Below are positions 34,939 to 46,519 of a stretch of 64,000 nucleotides of DNA, piece by piece. Position 1 is the stretch's first letter; the number at the start of each line of letters is the position of its first letter. The notes beneath the pieces are model-generated. The model was not told the origin of the DNA. It made no database searches and was given only the letters and a program-made list of their open reading frames with translations. The translations under genes were made by a program, and so were the position numbers. The DNA is from Actinopolyspora erythraea (GTDB lineage Bacteria > Actinomycetota > Actinomycetes > Mycobacteriales > Pseudonocardiaceae): the NCBI RefSeq assembly GCF_002263515.1, contig NZ_CP022752.1, forward strand, positions 2,480,001 to 2,544,000. The letters are read 5' to 3'.

Positions 34939-35334
34939 GTGGCACGAGTGCTCGGTCACGACGAGGAGCGACCGTGGCGGGTCGCCGTCTACGGGACGCT
35001 GCGCAGCGGGTGCTCGGCGGGCGAGCTCATGGCGCCCTTGGTGACGGTGCGGGAGGACGACACCGTGCTCGCCGGTCGGCTGTACGACACCGGCCGGGGA
35101 TACCCGGCCTTTCTGCCCGGCGAACCGCCGGACGATGGGGCCCGGGGTGTCCCGGCCGAGGTCTACGTGCTCCGACAACCGGAGCGGGCGCTGCCGGTCC
35201 TGGACCGCTACGAGGGGCCGGACTACGCCCGCCGGGTGTTCACCCTCCGGGACGGCCGCCGGTGCTGGGTCTACGTCTGGACACGTCCGGTCACCGGCAT
35301 GGCCGAGTTGCCGTGGGGCTGGTGCCGCTTGTGA
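34939..35334 (+). CDS. Gamma-glutamylcyclotransferase-like (GGCT/AIG2) protein
   Basis: A 131-aa GGCT-fold protein beginning with GTG. The family motif YGTLRSG is at residues 18-24 (WRVAVYGTLRSG), and the acidic catalytic residue is in DRYEGPDYARR (residues about 88-98). The fold acts on gamma-glutamyl amines or related compounds; the substrate is unknown. It is convergent with the SDR-DUF2867 gene, with 28 bp between stops. Confidence 0.82.
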   Translation: MARVLGHDEERPWRVAVYGTLRSGCSAGELMAPLVTVREDDTVLAGRLYDTGRGYPAFLPGEPPDDGARGVPAEVYVLRQPERALPVLDRYEGPDYARRVFTLRDGRRCWVYVWTRPVTGMAELPWGWCRL

Positions 35335-35362
35335 CCGGTTCGTCGCGGCCGCGTCCCGCCCA

Positions 35363-36826
35363 CTACCGTCCGGACAGCTGTTCGGCTCTGCGGACGATGT
35401 TGCTCGCCATACCGCCGAAGACCACACCGTGGAACGGAGCCACCGCCCACCAGTAGGCATGGCCGGCCAGGCCCCGGGGCACGAACACCGCCCGCTGCCG
35501 GTAGACGGTTCTCGCGCGCGAGTCCGGACGCACCCCCAGTTCGAGCCAGGCGCGGCCGGGCAACCTCATCTCGGCACGGAGTCGCAGCAGTCTGCCCTCG
35601 TCGAGTTGTTCGACCCGCCACCAGTCCAGGGCGTCACCCGTCCGCAGCGTCCGCGCGTCGCGTCGGCCCCTGCGGAGGCCCACCCCGCCGACAAGGCGAT
35701 CGGCCCAGCCGCGTACCGCCCACGCCAGCGGCATGGAGTACCAGCCGTTGTGCCCACCGATGCTCTCGATCACCCGCCACACGGTTTCCGGCGCGGCCGA
35801 GGTGCGGCGGACTCGGACGTCGCGGTACGCGCTTCCACCGGCCCAACGGGGATCGGAGGGCAGCGGGTCCGAGGGTGCGCTCCCGGAGGCGTCGGACCAG
35901 CGGGTGTCGATCTGACCGGCGCGAACCCTGGCGAGGGCGAGCCGGACGGCCTGCTCGTACCCCAGCAGTCCCTGCTCCGGTGGGGCGATGTGGTCGTCGA
36001 TGTCGTGTTCGGTGCGGACCGCCTCGTGCACCAGCGAGTCGATCAGCGGAGCCCCGATCGATTTCGGCACCGGCGTCACGATGTTGATCCAGTACGAGCT
36101 CAACCGGGGCGAGAGCACCTCCACCGGCAGCATCACGCGGCGAGGCAGCCCCGCCACCGCCGCGTAGCGGCGCATCATCTGTTCGTAGGTGAGGACCTCG
36201 GGCCCACCCACGTCGAAAGTCCGGTTGAGCGGTTCCGGGATCTCCGCCGCGCGGACCAGGTAGTGCAGCAGGTCCCGGATCGCGATGGGCTGGACCCGGT
36301 TGCGTACCCATCGCGGCGTCACCATCACCGGCAGGCGCTCGGTCAGGTAGCGCAGCATCTCGAAGCTGGCCGATCCGGACCCCAGCACGACCGCCGCCTG
36401 CAGCACGACGGTCGGTACCGGACCAGCCAGGAAGATCTGCCCGACCTCGGTCCTCGAACCGAGGTGTTCGGAGAGTTCCCCCTGATCTGGAGGATGCAGA
36501 CCACCGAGGTAGACGATTCGGGAGACCCCGGCCTCCCCCGCCGCGCGACTCGTCTCCGATGCGGCGCGGCGATCCCGCTCGGCGAAACCGGGACCGGACA
36601 TCGAGTGCACCAGGTAGTAGAGGACATCCACCTCTTCGCAGGCGGCTCGCGTACTGTCCGGGTCCAGCACATCACCGCGAACGATCTCCACCTGGTCGGC
36701 CCAGGGAACGTCGCGGAGCTTGTCCGGATCCCGGGCGAGGCAGCGCACCCGGTGACCGTCGGCCAGCAGACGCGGCACGAGCCGACCACCGATGTAGCCC
36801 GTGGCACCGGTCACCAGACACAGCAT
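35363..36826 (-). CDS. SDR-family NAD(P)-binding protein fused to DUF2867
   Basis: A 487-aa two-domain protein. Residues 1 to about 300 are an atypical SDR with MLCLVTGATGYIGGRLVPRLL at the N-terminus (TGxxGxxG) and YYLVHSM. Residues about 335-487 are DUF2867, a START-like domain, with GGHNGWYSMPLAWAVRGWADRLVGGVGLRRGR and DALDWWRVE. The fusion is common in actinobacteria and may handle a hydrophobic substrate. The start gives the standard Rossmann N-terminus, although a ribosome site is not clear. Confidence 0.85.
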   Translation of the reverse strand: MLCLVTGATGYIGGRLVPRLLADGHRVRCLARDPDKLRDVPWADQVEIVRGDVLDPDSTRAACEEVDVLYYLVHSMSGPGFAERDRRAASETSRAAGEAGVSRIVYLGGLHPPDQGELSEHLGSRTEVGQIFLAGPVPTVVLQAAVVLGSGSASFEMLRYLTERLPVMVTPRWVRNRVQPIAIRDLLHYLVRAAEIPEPLNRTFDVGGPEVLTYEQMMRRYAAVAGLPRRVMLPVEVLSPRLSSYWINIVTPVPKSIGAPLIDSLVHEAVRTEHDIDDHIAPPEQGLLGYEQAVRLALARVRAGQIDTRWSDASGSAPSDPLPSDPRWAGGSAYRDVRVRRTSAAPETVWRVIESIGGHNGWYSMPLAWAVRGWADRLVGGVGLRRGRRDARTLRTGDALDWWRVEQLDEGRLLRLRAEMRLPGRAWLELGVRPDSRARTVYRQRAVFVPRGLAGHAYWWAVAPFHGVVFGGMASNIVRRAEQLSGR

Positions 36827-37002
36827 GCCGACATGGTGACAACCGGGGACGGCGGACGCACCTCCGGAACAGCCGCACGGAGCGCGGCGGGACTGTTGAA
36901 GCACCCCGCGACCGGGTACCCCCGAACCACGTCCGGCGTCGAGCCGAGTCACCACGGGACTCCCGGACAGCGGTGTCGCGACTGCTGCGAAAGGAAAGAG
37001 CG

Positions 37003-37872
37003 ATGACGAGAGTGGCGTTCCTGGGAACCGGGACCATGGGAGCCCCGATGGTGCGAAACCTGCTCGGCTCCGGCTTCGAAGTACACGTCTGGAACCGCAC
37101 CACCGCGAAGGCGGCGTCGTTGCGTGAGGACGGTGCCGTGCTGGCCGAGACCCCAGCGAGCGCGGCCGAGGGGGCCGACGTCCTGGTGACGATGCTGCTG
37201 GACGGTGACTCCACCGTGCGGGCCGCCGGTGAGGCGCTGAACTCGCTGCCACCGGACGCCGTCTGGTTGCAGATGGGCACCATCGGACTGTCGGGAATGT
37301 CCGAGGTAGTGTCCGCCTGCGACGGAGTGTCCCTGGTGGATGCTCCCGTGCTGGGGACACGGGCACCCGCCGAGCAAGGAACGCTGACGATCCTGGCGGC
37401 GGCCGTTCCGGAGGTCCGCCCCCGCGCCGAGGAAGTGTTCGACGCGGTGGGCCAGCGGACCATCTGGGTGTCCGAGGACGCGACCACGGCGGCCGGGACC
37501 AAACTGAAACTGGCCGCCAACAACTGGGTGCTCGAACTGACCAACGCGGTCGGGGAATCCCTGGCGTTGGCCCAGAACCTCGGACTGGACCCGAACCTCT
37601 TCCTCGAGGCGATCCGGGGGACCGCGACCGACTCCCCCTACGCGCACCTGAAGGGGTCGGCGATCCTGCGGGACGAACTCGCGCCGTCCTTCACGGTGAG
37701 CGCGGCCCACAAGGACGCGGCACTGGTCGCAGAGGCCGCGGGCGACTCGCTCCGACTGGATCTCGCCCGGGCGGCCAAGGAACGTTTCCGCAGGGCGGAA
37801 CAGGCGGGATACGCGGAAGCGGACATGGCCGCCGCCTACTTCGCCTCGTTCCCCGAGCGGCACGACGGGTGA
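37003..37872 (+). CDS. NAD(P)-dependent 3-hydroxyisobutyrate dehydrogenase-like enzyme
   Basis: A 289-aa beta-hydroxyacid dehydrogenase family protein. The Rossmann motif FLGTGTMGAPMVRNL is at residues 6-20. The substrate motif region reads LVDAPVLGTRAPAEQGTLTIL, with Thr where many have Ser-Gly-Gly. The catalytic Lys is in GTKLKLAANNW. AAGGAAAGAG precedes the ATG. Candidates include hydroxyisobutyrate, glyoxylate or succinic semialdehyde reduction, and imine reduction cannot be excluded. Confidence 0.85.
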   Translation: MTRVAFLGTGTMGAPMVRNLLGSGFEVHVWNRTTAKAASLREDGAVLAETPASAAEGADVLVTMLLDGDSTVRAAGEALNSLPPDAVWLQMGTIGLSGMSEVVSACDGVSLVDAPVLGTRAPAEQGTLTILAAAVPEVRPRAEEVFDAVGQRTIWVSEDATTAAGTKLKLAANNWVLELTNAVGESLALAQNLGLDPNLFLEAIRGTATDSPYAHLKGSAILRDELAPSFTVSAAHKDAALVAEAAGDSLRLDLARAAKERFRRAEQAGYAEADMAAAYFASFPERHDG

Positions 37873-38017
37873 CCCGTGGGGTCACGGGCCGGGCCGGAGC
37901 GAACTCCCCCGAGCGCGGCTCGGGAGGCTTGCGCGCCGGCCCACCGGGGCCCTTCTCGGTGCCGTGCCTGTTGCGCTGGAAAACCGCTCCTGCCGTCGCG
38001 CCCCCTCCCCGGCTGGT

Positions 38018-38278
38018 TCAGGTGCGGCTGCGCCAGTACCAGAAGGCCGACAGGCCCGCCGCCAGCACGACCGCGAGCAGCGCGGCTCCGAACTCGGCGA
38101 GCACGAGCAGCGTCACCGACAGCGCCAGCGCGACACCGGCCAGCACGAGCAACGGGGGAAACCTACGTCGAAGAGTTCTGGGTCTCCCCTCGGCCAGCCC
38201 CCGCGCCAGCTCGGGATCCTCCTGGGTCAGCCGGTTCTCGATCTCCTCCAGGCTGCGACGTTCGTAGTTGCCCAACAT
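38018..38278 (-). CDS. DUF3040 small membrane protein
   Basis: An 86-aa protein. It begins MLGNYERRSLEEIENRLTQEDPELARGL, the DUF3040 signature, and has two helices (LLVLAGVALALSVTLLVLAEF and LLAVVLAAGLSAFWYW). GGGAGG lies seven bases before the ATG. A second DUF3040 gene is at 54151-54417. Function unknown. Confidence 0.88.
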   Translation of the reverse strand: MLGNYERRSLEEIENRLTQEDPELARGLAEGRPRTLRRRFPPLLVLAGVALALSVTLLVLAEFGAALLAVVLAAGLSAFWYWRSRT

Positions 38279-38542
38279 CGCCGACCTCCCGTACGTGTGA
38301 CCTCCACGCTCCCCTCCTCCGGGACCAGTAGTGTCACACCGCACCGGGCCGACCGGCCAGCCCCCAGCGACACGAGGACAGCCGAAAATTCCCACCCTGA
38401 AACGGACGTTTCCGGTGCGCGCTTCTCGAAGAGGCCGCAGGAGCCTCCCACCCCCTCACCCACGATCGCCGAGGAGCGAGCACGGTGCGCGAGCGGACCG
38501 AGCACACGGTGCGGGTACGGGTACACCTCGAGCGGGGGCCGA

Positions 38543-38596
38543 ACCGCCTCTCCCTTCCAACCTCGGAAAACCGGGAAAGTGGAGGGGAGAGGCGGT
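38543..38596. terminator. Hairpin downstream of the cold-shock gene
   Basis: Perfect 12-bp arms ACCGCCTCTCCC and GGGAGAGGCGGT with a 30-base loop, 52 bp past the csp stop on the minus strand. Confidence 0.65.
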
Positions 38597-38647
38597 ACCG
38601 GCCAGGGACGGGGCGAGCGGACCGGAACCGGAACCGCGCAGCGGTGT

Positions 38648-39058
38648 TTACCGCTCGACCCAGCCGTGCTCCTCGGCCATCTTGAGCAGCCGTTGCCGTG
38701 CCTGCAGAATCTGCCCTCCCGTCAGGGACGGAACGGCACCCAGCAGAGCTTCGGTGATCTCCGCCGACAGTTCCTCGACGGAGAGGAGCTCCGAAGCATC
38801 GCCCGAACCACCGGACGCCCTCCCGGCGGTGCTGGCACCGCCGTAACGACCGCCACCGGCGAGGCGAACGTCCGAGGCCTTCAGCCCGCGTTCTCCGTCC
38901 TCGACGTTGAACTCGACCGTCGTGCCCGGGGAAATCAGCGCCTCGTCCACCAACAGGTCGTTGACGTGGACGAAGACGTCCTCACCACCAGTTTCCGGCG
39001 ACACGAACCCGTAGCCCCGGGAAGTGTCGAACCGGATGACCTCACCTTTGATACCCAT
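38648..39058 (-). CDS. Cold-shock domain protein with C-terminal extension
   Basis: A 136-aa protein. Residues 1-66 are a cold-shock domain with RNP-1 GYGFVSP and RNP-2 DVFVHVND, expected to bind single-stranded RNA or DNA. Residues about 75-136 form an acidic helical extension (ELLSVEELSAEITEALLG, then LQARQRLLKMAEEHGWVER), as in the longer CspB-like proteins of actinobacteria. A 280-bp upstream spacer may include a long 5' leader, a feature of regulated csp mRNAs. Confidence 0.92.
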   Translation of the reverse strand: MGIKGEVIRFDTSRGYGFVSPETGGEDVFVHVNDLLVDEALISPGTTVEFNVEDGERGLKASDVRLAGGGRYGGASTAGRASGGSGDASELLSVEELSAEITEALLGAVPSLTGGQILQARQRLLKMAEEHGWVER

Positions 39059-39338
39059 AACCCCGTTTCGTCAACTTCGAACACCCTCCTCGGAACGCGC
39101 GAAGACGCTTCCGAGTGGTGATGTCACCACGCGAGGAGCCCTCCGTGGGGACAACCACAGTCCTCACTGGTGGTCTCGACCGGATTCTCGTCGAGTTCGC
39201 GCCCCGAGCTCCGGTGTCGAACGCCGGACGGGGCTCGATTCCTCACCCGAGCACCGGTTTCCCGTGGCCCGCAATGTAGCAGCAGCCTGCCGATGCCACC
39301 GAAAACGGATCAACGCGCGCGACCCCTGGGGGATCCGC

Positions 39339-40277
39339 TCAGGACTCGAAGTCGAGCACGAGTCGTCCGCGGGTCCCGCCGCGTTCCAGGGTGCGGTGCG
39401 CCTCGTCGGCCCGTTCCGCGGGGAGGACGCGCGCCACCCGGGGAGTCAGCCTCCCGTTCTCGACCTTGACCCGCAGCTGGTCCAACGCGGCACTGTCCTC
39501 GGCCGCCTCAACCACGAGCACCCGATGCACCCGGATTCCGCGGCCGGGATCACCCCGCCAGCCACGCACGACGGCGAGGCCACCGCCGTCGCGGATGGCC
39601 GGGGCCACCGCCCCGTCGAGCACCGCGCCGTCGGCCACTCCCGCCACGCCCTCGGGAACCAGCTCACGGATCCGCTCGGCGACGTCGTCACCGCGCCGCA
39701 CCACGGCGTCCGCGCCGAGATCGCGCACCAGTTGCTCGTCGGAGGCGGAGGCATCGGCGATCACGTGCAGTCCACGATCCTTGGCCAGCTCGATGACATA
39801 ACCGCCGAACGCTCCGGCTGCACCGGTGACGGCCAGCGTCTCGCCCTCGGCGAGACCGAGCTGCTCGAGCGCGAGATGGGCGGTCAGCCCGTTCATCGGC
39901 AGGGTGGCCGCCGCGGCGAACCCGATTCCCCTCGGCACGGCCGCCACGGACGCCGCTGGGACCACGATCTCGTCCGCGTAGGCACCGCCCCGGGAGTCAA
40001 CGGGCACGACCACGGCCATAACACGGTCACCGGGCTGCCAGGTGGTCACGCCCGGACCGACCTCGCTGACCACCCCGGCCGCGTCCATGCCGGGGATGTA
40101 GGGCGGCTCCAGCCCTTCCGTGCGATGACCGCCGGCACGCAGCACGGTGTCGGTCGGGTTAACCGCCGCCGCGTGCACCCGGATCCGGACCTCGCCCTCC
40201 TCCGGCTTCGGCTGTGCGACATCCACGACCCGCAGTTGTTCGGGACCGCCGAACTCCGTAACTCCAATCGCTCGCAT
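39339..40277 (-). CDS. Quinone oxidoreductase-like zinc-independent MDR enzyme
   Basis: A 312-aa medium-chain dehydrogenase/reductase beginning MRAIGVTEFGGPEQLRVVD. The substrate domain has HAAAVNPTDTVLRAG and GMDAAGVVSEVG. The NADPH motif is AVTGAAGAFGGYVIELAK (residues about 141-158). Cys ligands of a structural zinc are absent, so it is of the QOR type. ATG 40277 fits the family length; upstream in-frame codons are not convincing. The physiological substrate is unknown. Confidence 0.86.
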   Translation of the reverse strand: MRAIGVTEFGGPEQLRVVDVAQPKPEEGEVRIRVHAAAVNPTDTVLRAGGHRTEGLEPPYIPGMDAAGVVSEVGPGVTTWQPGDRVMAVVVPVDSRGGAYADEIVVPAASVAAVPRGIGFAAAATLPMNGLTAHLALEQLGLAEGETLAVTGAAGAFGGYVIELAKDRGLHVIADASASDEQLVRDLGADAVVRRGDDVAERIRELVPEGVAGVADGAVLDGAVAPAIRDGGGLAVVRGWRGDPGRGIRVHRVLVVEAAEDSAALDQLRVKVENGRLTPRVARVLPAERADEAHRTLERGGTRGRLVLDFES

Positions 40278-40428
40278 GTCCCGCACAACCACACCGCGGC
40301 GGTGAATCTTCCATACCGCCCGGGGAAGTTCGAAAGCGACACTCCTCGTGCACGAGCCACGGCTCGTGGTGTGCGACCGAGGCGGCAGGGGACGACTTCG
40401 AGCGTTCCGCATTGACCAGCCGCTTGAC

Positions 40429-40471
40429 AGTGCCCGGCCCCGGTCCCGTGTCGGAACCGGGGCCGGGCACT
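40429..40471. terminator. 16-bp perfect hairpin after the siderophore-binding gene
   Basis: Arms at 40429-40444 and 40456-40471 are exact complements (AGTGCCCGGCCCCGGT and its complement) with an 11-base loop. It lies 37 bp beyond the minus-strand stop at 40508 and upstream of the MDR gene, which it isolates. Confidence 0.8.
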
Positions 40472-40507
40472 GGAAACCACCGGGGCGAACGGACCCGCCG
40501 GCTCCGC

Positions 40508-41515
40508 TCAGGAAGCGGCGACGTGCTTGGCGAAGGCCGGAGCGACCTGCTGCAGCGCGTACTCCATGCCCCCGGCGGAACCGCTGGAGAAGGCCTTGAC
40601 CACCTCGGGTTCGTCCAGGATCACGAGATTGCCTTCCTGGGCGGCGGGGATCCGGTTCAGCAGCGGGTCCTGGCGGAGTTCCTCCGGACTGCCGTTGATC
40701 GCGAACACCACCGTCAGGTCCGCGCTGAGCACCCGGAGGCGTTCCCGGGAGATGTTGACGTAGAAGCTGCCCGACCCGAGTTCGTCGATCTCGGGCTTGT
40801 TGTTCATCCCCAGTTCCCGCATGAACCGCACGCGGGAGTCCCCGGTGAGGTAGGCGCCGTACTTCCCCGAGTAGTAGCCGCCCACTCCGACCGTCCTGCC
40901 CTCCAGTTCGGGATACTGGTCGAGCGCTTCGGAGAACGTCCGCTCCACTTCGGCGATCCTGGCGCGTCCCCGCTCGTGTTTGCCCAGCGCCTGGGAGACG
41001 AGGGTCAGTTGCTGACGCCAGCTGGTGCCGTAGGGAACGGTCTCCGGCGGAGGTCCGACCGTCGGAGCGATCTTCGACAGCGTCTCGTGCTTCTCGCGGG
41101 AACCGTCCGAGCGGGTGTTCAGTATGAGGTCGGGGTCGAGGGAGGCGACCCTCTCGTAGTCGACCTCGTTCGTTCCCACCAGTTCGGGGGACTCGGTGTA
41201 CTCTCCGGCGGCCCAGGGGCCCACACCGTTGCCTCCGAAGTCGAGCCAGTCGCTGACACCGACCGGTTGGACTCCCAGGTCCAGCGCTGTCTCCGCGTCC
41301 GACCAGCCGAGTGCCACCACCCGTTGCGGCTTCTCCGGCACGGTCACGTCACCGAACTTCGTCGAGACGGTGACCGGGAAGGCCGAGGTCTCCGCGTCCT
41401 TTCCGGTGGAGTCGCCGGGCGACTCCCCTTGCCCGCACGCCGAAACGGCGGTGGCCAACAACAACACGCCAAGCAATCCGCCGAAGCGCCGCGCGCTTGC
41501 GAGTCTGCTCCGCAA
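40508..41515 (-). CDS. Iron-siderophore ABC transporter substrate-binding lipoprotein
   Basis: A 335-aa FecB/FepB-type (class III) binding protein. TTG 41515 is chosen because GGGAGG lies six bases upstream and it gives a normal signal peptide (RRFGGLLGVLLLATAVSAC) with lipobox Cys 27. The domain has PEKPQRVVALGWSDAETALDLGV and YERVASLDPDLIL, typical of siderophore binding. An IdeR/DtxR box lies 72 bp upstream, so it should be induced by iron starvation. No permease or ATPase gene is adjacent. Confidence 0.9.
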   Translation of the reverse strand: MRSRLASARRFGGLLGVLLLATAVSACGQGESPGDSTGKDAETSAFPVTVSTKFGDVTVPEKPQRVVALGWSDAETALDLGVQPVGVSDWLDFGGNGVGPWAAGEYTESPELVGTNEVDYERVASLDPDLILNTRSDGSREKHETLSKIAPTVGPPPETVPYGTSWRQQLTLVSQALGKHERGRARIAEVERTFSEALDQYPELEGRTVGVGGYYSGKYGAYLTGDSRVRFMRELGMNNKPEIDELGSGSFYVNISRERLRVLSADLTVVFAINGSPEELRQDPLLNRIPAAQEGNLVILDEPEVVKAFSSGSAGGMEYALQQVAPAFAKHVAAS

Positions 41516-41586
41516 CCCTGTCCTCCCGCTGTAGCGGCCACGGTGGTCGTGTGGACGGGCACCGCCCGACCACACCCACCCGATAC

Positions 41587-41605
41587 AAAGGTTAGCCTAA
41601 CCTAA
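41587..41605. promoter_or_regulatory. IdeR/DtxR iron box
   Basis: The minus strand reads TTAGGTTAGGCTAACCTTT, matching 17 of 19 positions of the consensus TTAGGTTAGSCTAACCTAA. It lies upstream of the iron-siderophore binding protein gene. Confidence 0.9.
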
Positions 41606-41773
41606 AGAAAAGGATCATGGGTGGTGGAGCCGACCACCCGCCGTGCCCGCCCCCGGATGCGTGGCGACAGGACGCCGGACGCCACGAGGCGCCCCCGACG
41701 GAGACTGGCGAAAGGGTCCGCTCATCGGCGAGAGGACCTCGCGGACCGGGACACCACGCGGGTCCTCGCCGAG

Positions 41774-41801
41774 GAGGCGGCCCCGGAGAACGAACCGCCT
41801 C
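41774..41801. terminator. Hairpin after whiB
   Basis: Stem GAGGCGG / CCGCCTC with a 14-base loop, immediately beyond the minus-strand whiB stop at 41805. Confidence 0.5.
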
Positions 41802-41804
41802 GGG

Positions 41805-42098
41805 TCACTGCCTCGGGGACGACGCCTGGGACTCGGTGGCCCGCACGGCACCGCGGGCACGACGGCCGGACCTGCGACGCTCCTCGGGAGTCATCCCGCC
41901 GAAGATTCCGAAGTCCAGTCCGTTACGCTGCGCGTAAGCGAGGCATTCGGAACTCACCGGGCACTTCGCACATATGGCCTTGGCCTGTTGCACCTGCTGC
42001 GCGCCCGGCCCCACCTCGGATACCGGGAAGAACAGTTCCGGATCCTCGTCGCGGCAGCTCGCGCGGTGCTGCCAGTCGGTATTCGTGTTGTCCATCAT
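41805..42098 (-). CDS. WhiB-family iron-sulfur transcription factor
   Basis: A 97-aa Wbl protein. The four cluster ligands are C15, C43, C46 and C52 (C-x27-C-x2-C-x5-C), followed by the GIFGGMTPEERR turn (family G[VI]WGG, here with Phe for Trp) and a basic C-terminus. AGGAGG precedes tandem ATG codons, so the start is 42098 or 42095. Wbl proteins sense redox or nitric oxide and partner with the primary sigma factor. Subtype not assigned. Confidence 0.92.
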   Translation of the reverse strand: MMDNTNTDWQHRASCRDEDPELFFPVSEVGPGAQQVQQAKAICAKCPVSSECLAYAQRNGLDFGIFGGMTPEERRRSGRRARGAVRATESQASSPRQ

Positions 42099-42754
42099 GT
42101 GGCGCCTCCTCTCTTCGCGGGCGCGGTCGTGTGCCTGCCTGGTTACTCGGGTTGGAAAGTCATGCGAAGCATGAACGGGTAGTGACTGTGAAAAGGCCGC
42201 ACGGACGCTACGCGTCGAGTCACGCCGACGTCACGAGGATGGCGACCAACCTCACCCGCAACGTCGTGGACACGGCGAAGGTTCCCTTCCGACCGGGTGC
42301 GTCGGCTCACAGCCCCGCTCGACAGCCGAAAAGCCGGAGGAAACGGTCGGCGCGCCAGGCATGTCCTCGCCGATTCGAAGATTCGCCGAAAAATGCGCGC
42401 GCCACAGCACCACGGAATACCGTGGTAACTCCCCTTCTGTTGTCGCCGCGTCCACCGTGACCGCCCCGCGGTCCCACCACGCGATCACGTGTGCCGGACC
42501 GAACCCCGGCACCACGGCCGGTTCTTCACGATAGCCACATTTCCCTTGTTTGACCAGCATCGACGTCGCGGCAAAGCCTTGACTGGATCCGATCGGCCCC
42601 GCAGAGTAGTACTCACGGCCGAGCCGTACTCAAAGCCTCAGCGGTCTACAAGGCAGGACTGCCACTGGTCCGTCCGAACCTGATCGACTGCATCATACAC
42701 ACCAACGCGCTCCGCCGTACACCCGTGATCGCCAATTCGATGGGGTGATTTCAC
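42099..42754. other. 656-bp spacer between whiB and dosR-like gene
   Basis: No convincing gene. A 102-aa minus-strand frame (42252-42560) has no ribosome site or family signature. GAGTA-G-TACTC (42604-42614) is a short dyad about 140 bp ahead of the response regulator gene. The length suggests complex control or a small RNA. Confidence 0.4.
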
Positions 42755-45231
<2,477 letters not shown>

Positions 45232-45249
45232 CGCCGCCCCAACCGTCGC

Positions 45250-45861
45250 TCAGCCCGTCGCGGTCGGCTCCGCCGCACTGCACTCGGCCCGCAGCACCCC
45301 GGGCACGCTCTCGGCCAGTACACGAGCGACGTGGCGGTCCTCTGGGCTGTCGAACTCGTCCACGATGACCGCGACGCCCTCCGAGACCCGGACGTTCCAC
45401 CTTCGCGGCCCGCCGATGAACGAGAGGCGGTAGCGGACGTCGCGGGCCAACAGGTCGTCGTCGCGGGCGAGGGTGCGCACCAGGTCCCGACCGGTGACCA
45501 TGCCGACGAGCCGACCGTCGTCGATCACGGCGACGCTGCGCACACGTTCCTCCAGCAGCACCCGGACCAGGTCCGTCACATCGGTTTCGGGATCGATGCC
45601 GGTGATCCGGGTCGAGACCAGCTCTCCCACCGTGTCGGGGGGAGACTGCCACTCCCGCTCCGAACCGGCGTAGCGGGGATCGCGCGGGAACCGGTCCCGG
45701 ACGAGGTCGAGCTCGGTCACCGTCCCGACCGGGTAGTCCTCCTCGTCCACCACGGGCAGTGCCGTGACTCCGTGCTCGACGAGCAACGCGGCGGCGGCCT
45801 TGACCGGGGTGCCCTGGTGCACCGCCACGAGAGCCTCGCTCATCAGGTCTCGTACTCGCAT
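45250..45861 (-). CDS. CBS-pair protein with BON-like tail
   Basis: A 203-aa protein. CBS 1 starts MRVRDLMSEALVAVHQGTPVKAAAALLVEHG, and CBS 2 lies near residues 75-130 (ITGIDPETDVTDLVRVLLEERVRSVAVID). The last 60 residues (VRVSEGVAVIVDEFDSPEDRHVARVLAESVPGV) resemble a BON domain. It recalls the hypoxic response protein Hrp1 but with an added tail. Four bases separate it from the upstream Rv1733c-like gene, so the two are coupled. It may bind adenine nucleotides. Confidence 0.85.
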   Translation of the reverse strand: MRVRDLMSEALVAVHQGTPVKAAAALLVEHGVTALPVVDEEDYPVGTVTELDLVRDRFPRDPRYAGSEREWQSPPDTVGELVSTRITGIDPETDVTDLVRVLLEERVRSVAVIDDGRLVGMVTGRDLVRTLARDDDLLARDVRYRLSFIGGPRRWNVRVSEGVAVIVDEFDSPEDRHVARVLAESVPGVLRAECSAAEPTATG

Positions 45862-45865
45862 CCCT

Positions 45866-46471
45866 TCACCCCTCGCCGCTGTCCCGGTAGCCACTCCAGT
45901 GACGTTCGAAGTGTTCCCACTCCCGCTGCCACGCACACCGACGCAGCCGGTCCAGACAGCGGTGGAACAGCCAGAAGCCGCCGACGGAGCCGAACAGCAC
46001 CGTCAACCACAGCGTCGCGGCGGCGGCGACGCCCTCCCGGACCGCCGCCGTGGTGGTCATCGGGGGTGGAACGGAGCGACCGCTGCGGTCTGTCCAGATG
46101 CGCACCCGGCTGCTCTCGGGGGCTCCCGCACGGGCGGCCACGGTCCCGGTGTGGACGGTGCCGTCCGGTCCGTGCCAGGTGGCGAGCACCTCGGACCTGG
46201 TTCGGGATCCGGCGCGCACCGCGGCAGGCGGTGGCCCGGCGTCGTCGAGCAGCGTGGCTGTGACCTGCCGCCGCTCCCGTTCCTGGTTACGTGCTATCCC
46301 GAGCTGCTCCTCGTGGACCTGCGCACCGGTCACCACCGCGAAGGGAGCGGTTACCAGGGGGAGCAGCAGGACGAGCGCCAGCATCCGCCCTTCCAACCGA
46401 TCGGAGGGACGGGCCAGCGGATTGCCCTCCGGCAGGAGCAACCGGCGTAACCGCAGCAGACACTCCCCCAT
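45866..46471 (-). CDS. Rv1733c-like two-helix membrane protein
   Basis: A 201-aa protein with an N-terminal cytoplasmic stretch, helix 1 near residues 30-50 (MLALVLLLPLVTAPFAVVTGAQV), an extracytoplasmic domain of about 90 residues, and helix 2 (AAAATLWLTVLFGSVGGFWLFH). Layout and the GAQVHEEQLGIARNQERERRQVTATLL block match Rv1733c, a DosR-regulated membrane protein of mycobacteria. It is the second gene of a USP / Rv1733c-like / CBS operon. Function unknown. Confidence 0.8.
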   Translation of the reverse strand: MGECLLRLRRLLLPEGNPLARPSDRLEGRMLALVLLLPLVTAPFAVVTGAQVHEEQLGIARNQERERRQVTATLLDDAGPPPAAVRAGSRTRSEVLATWHGPDGTVHTGTVAARAGAPESSRVRIWTDRSGRSVPPPMTTTAAVREGVAAAATLWLTVLFGSVGGFWLFHRCLDRLRRCAWQREWEHFERHWSGYRDSGEG

Positions 46472-46519
46472 CCGGTCACCGCCTCTCTCGGGACGTCCGC
46501 GAGCGCGGAGGAGTTCCGG

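Noticed and set aside
42252..42560. 102-aa minus-strand ORF between whiB and the dosR-like gene
   Set aside because: No ribosome site, no family pattern, unusual composition; left as intergenic.
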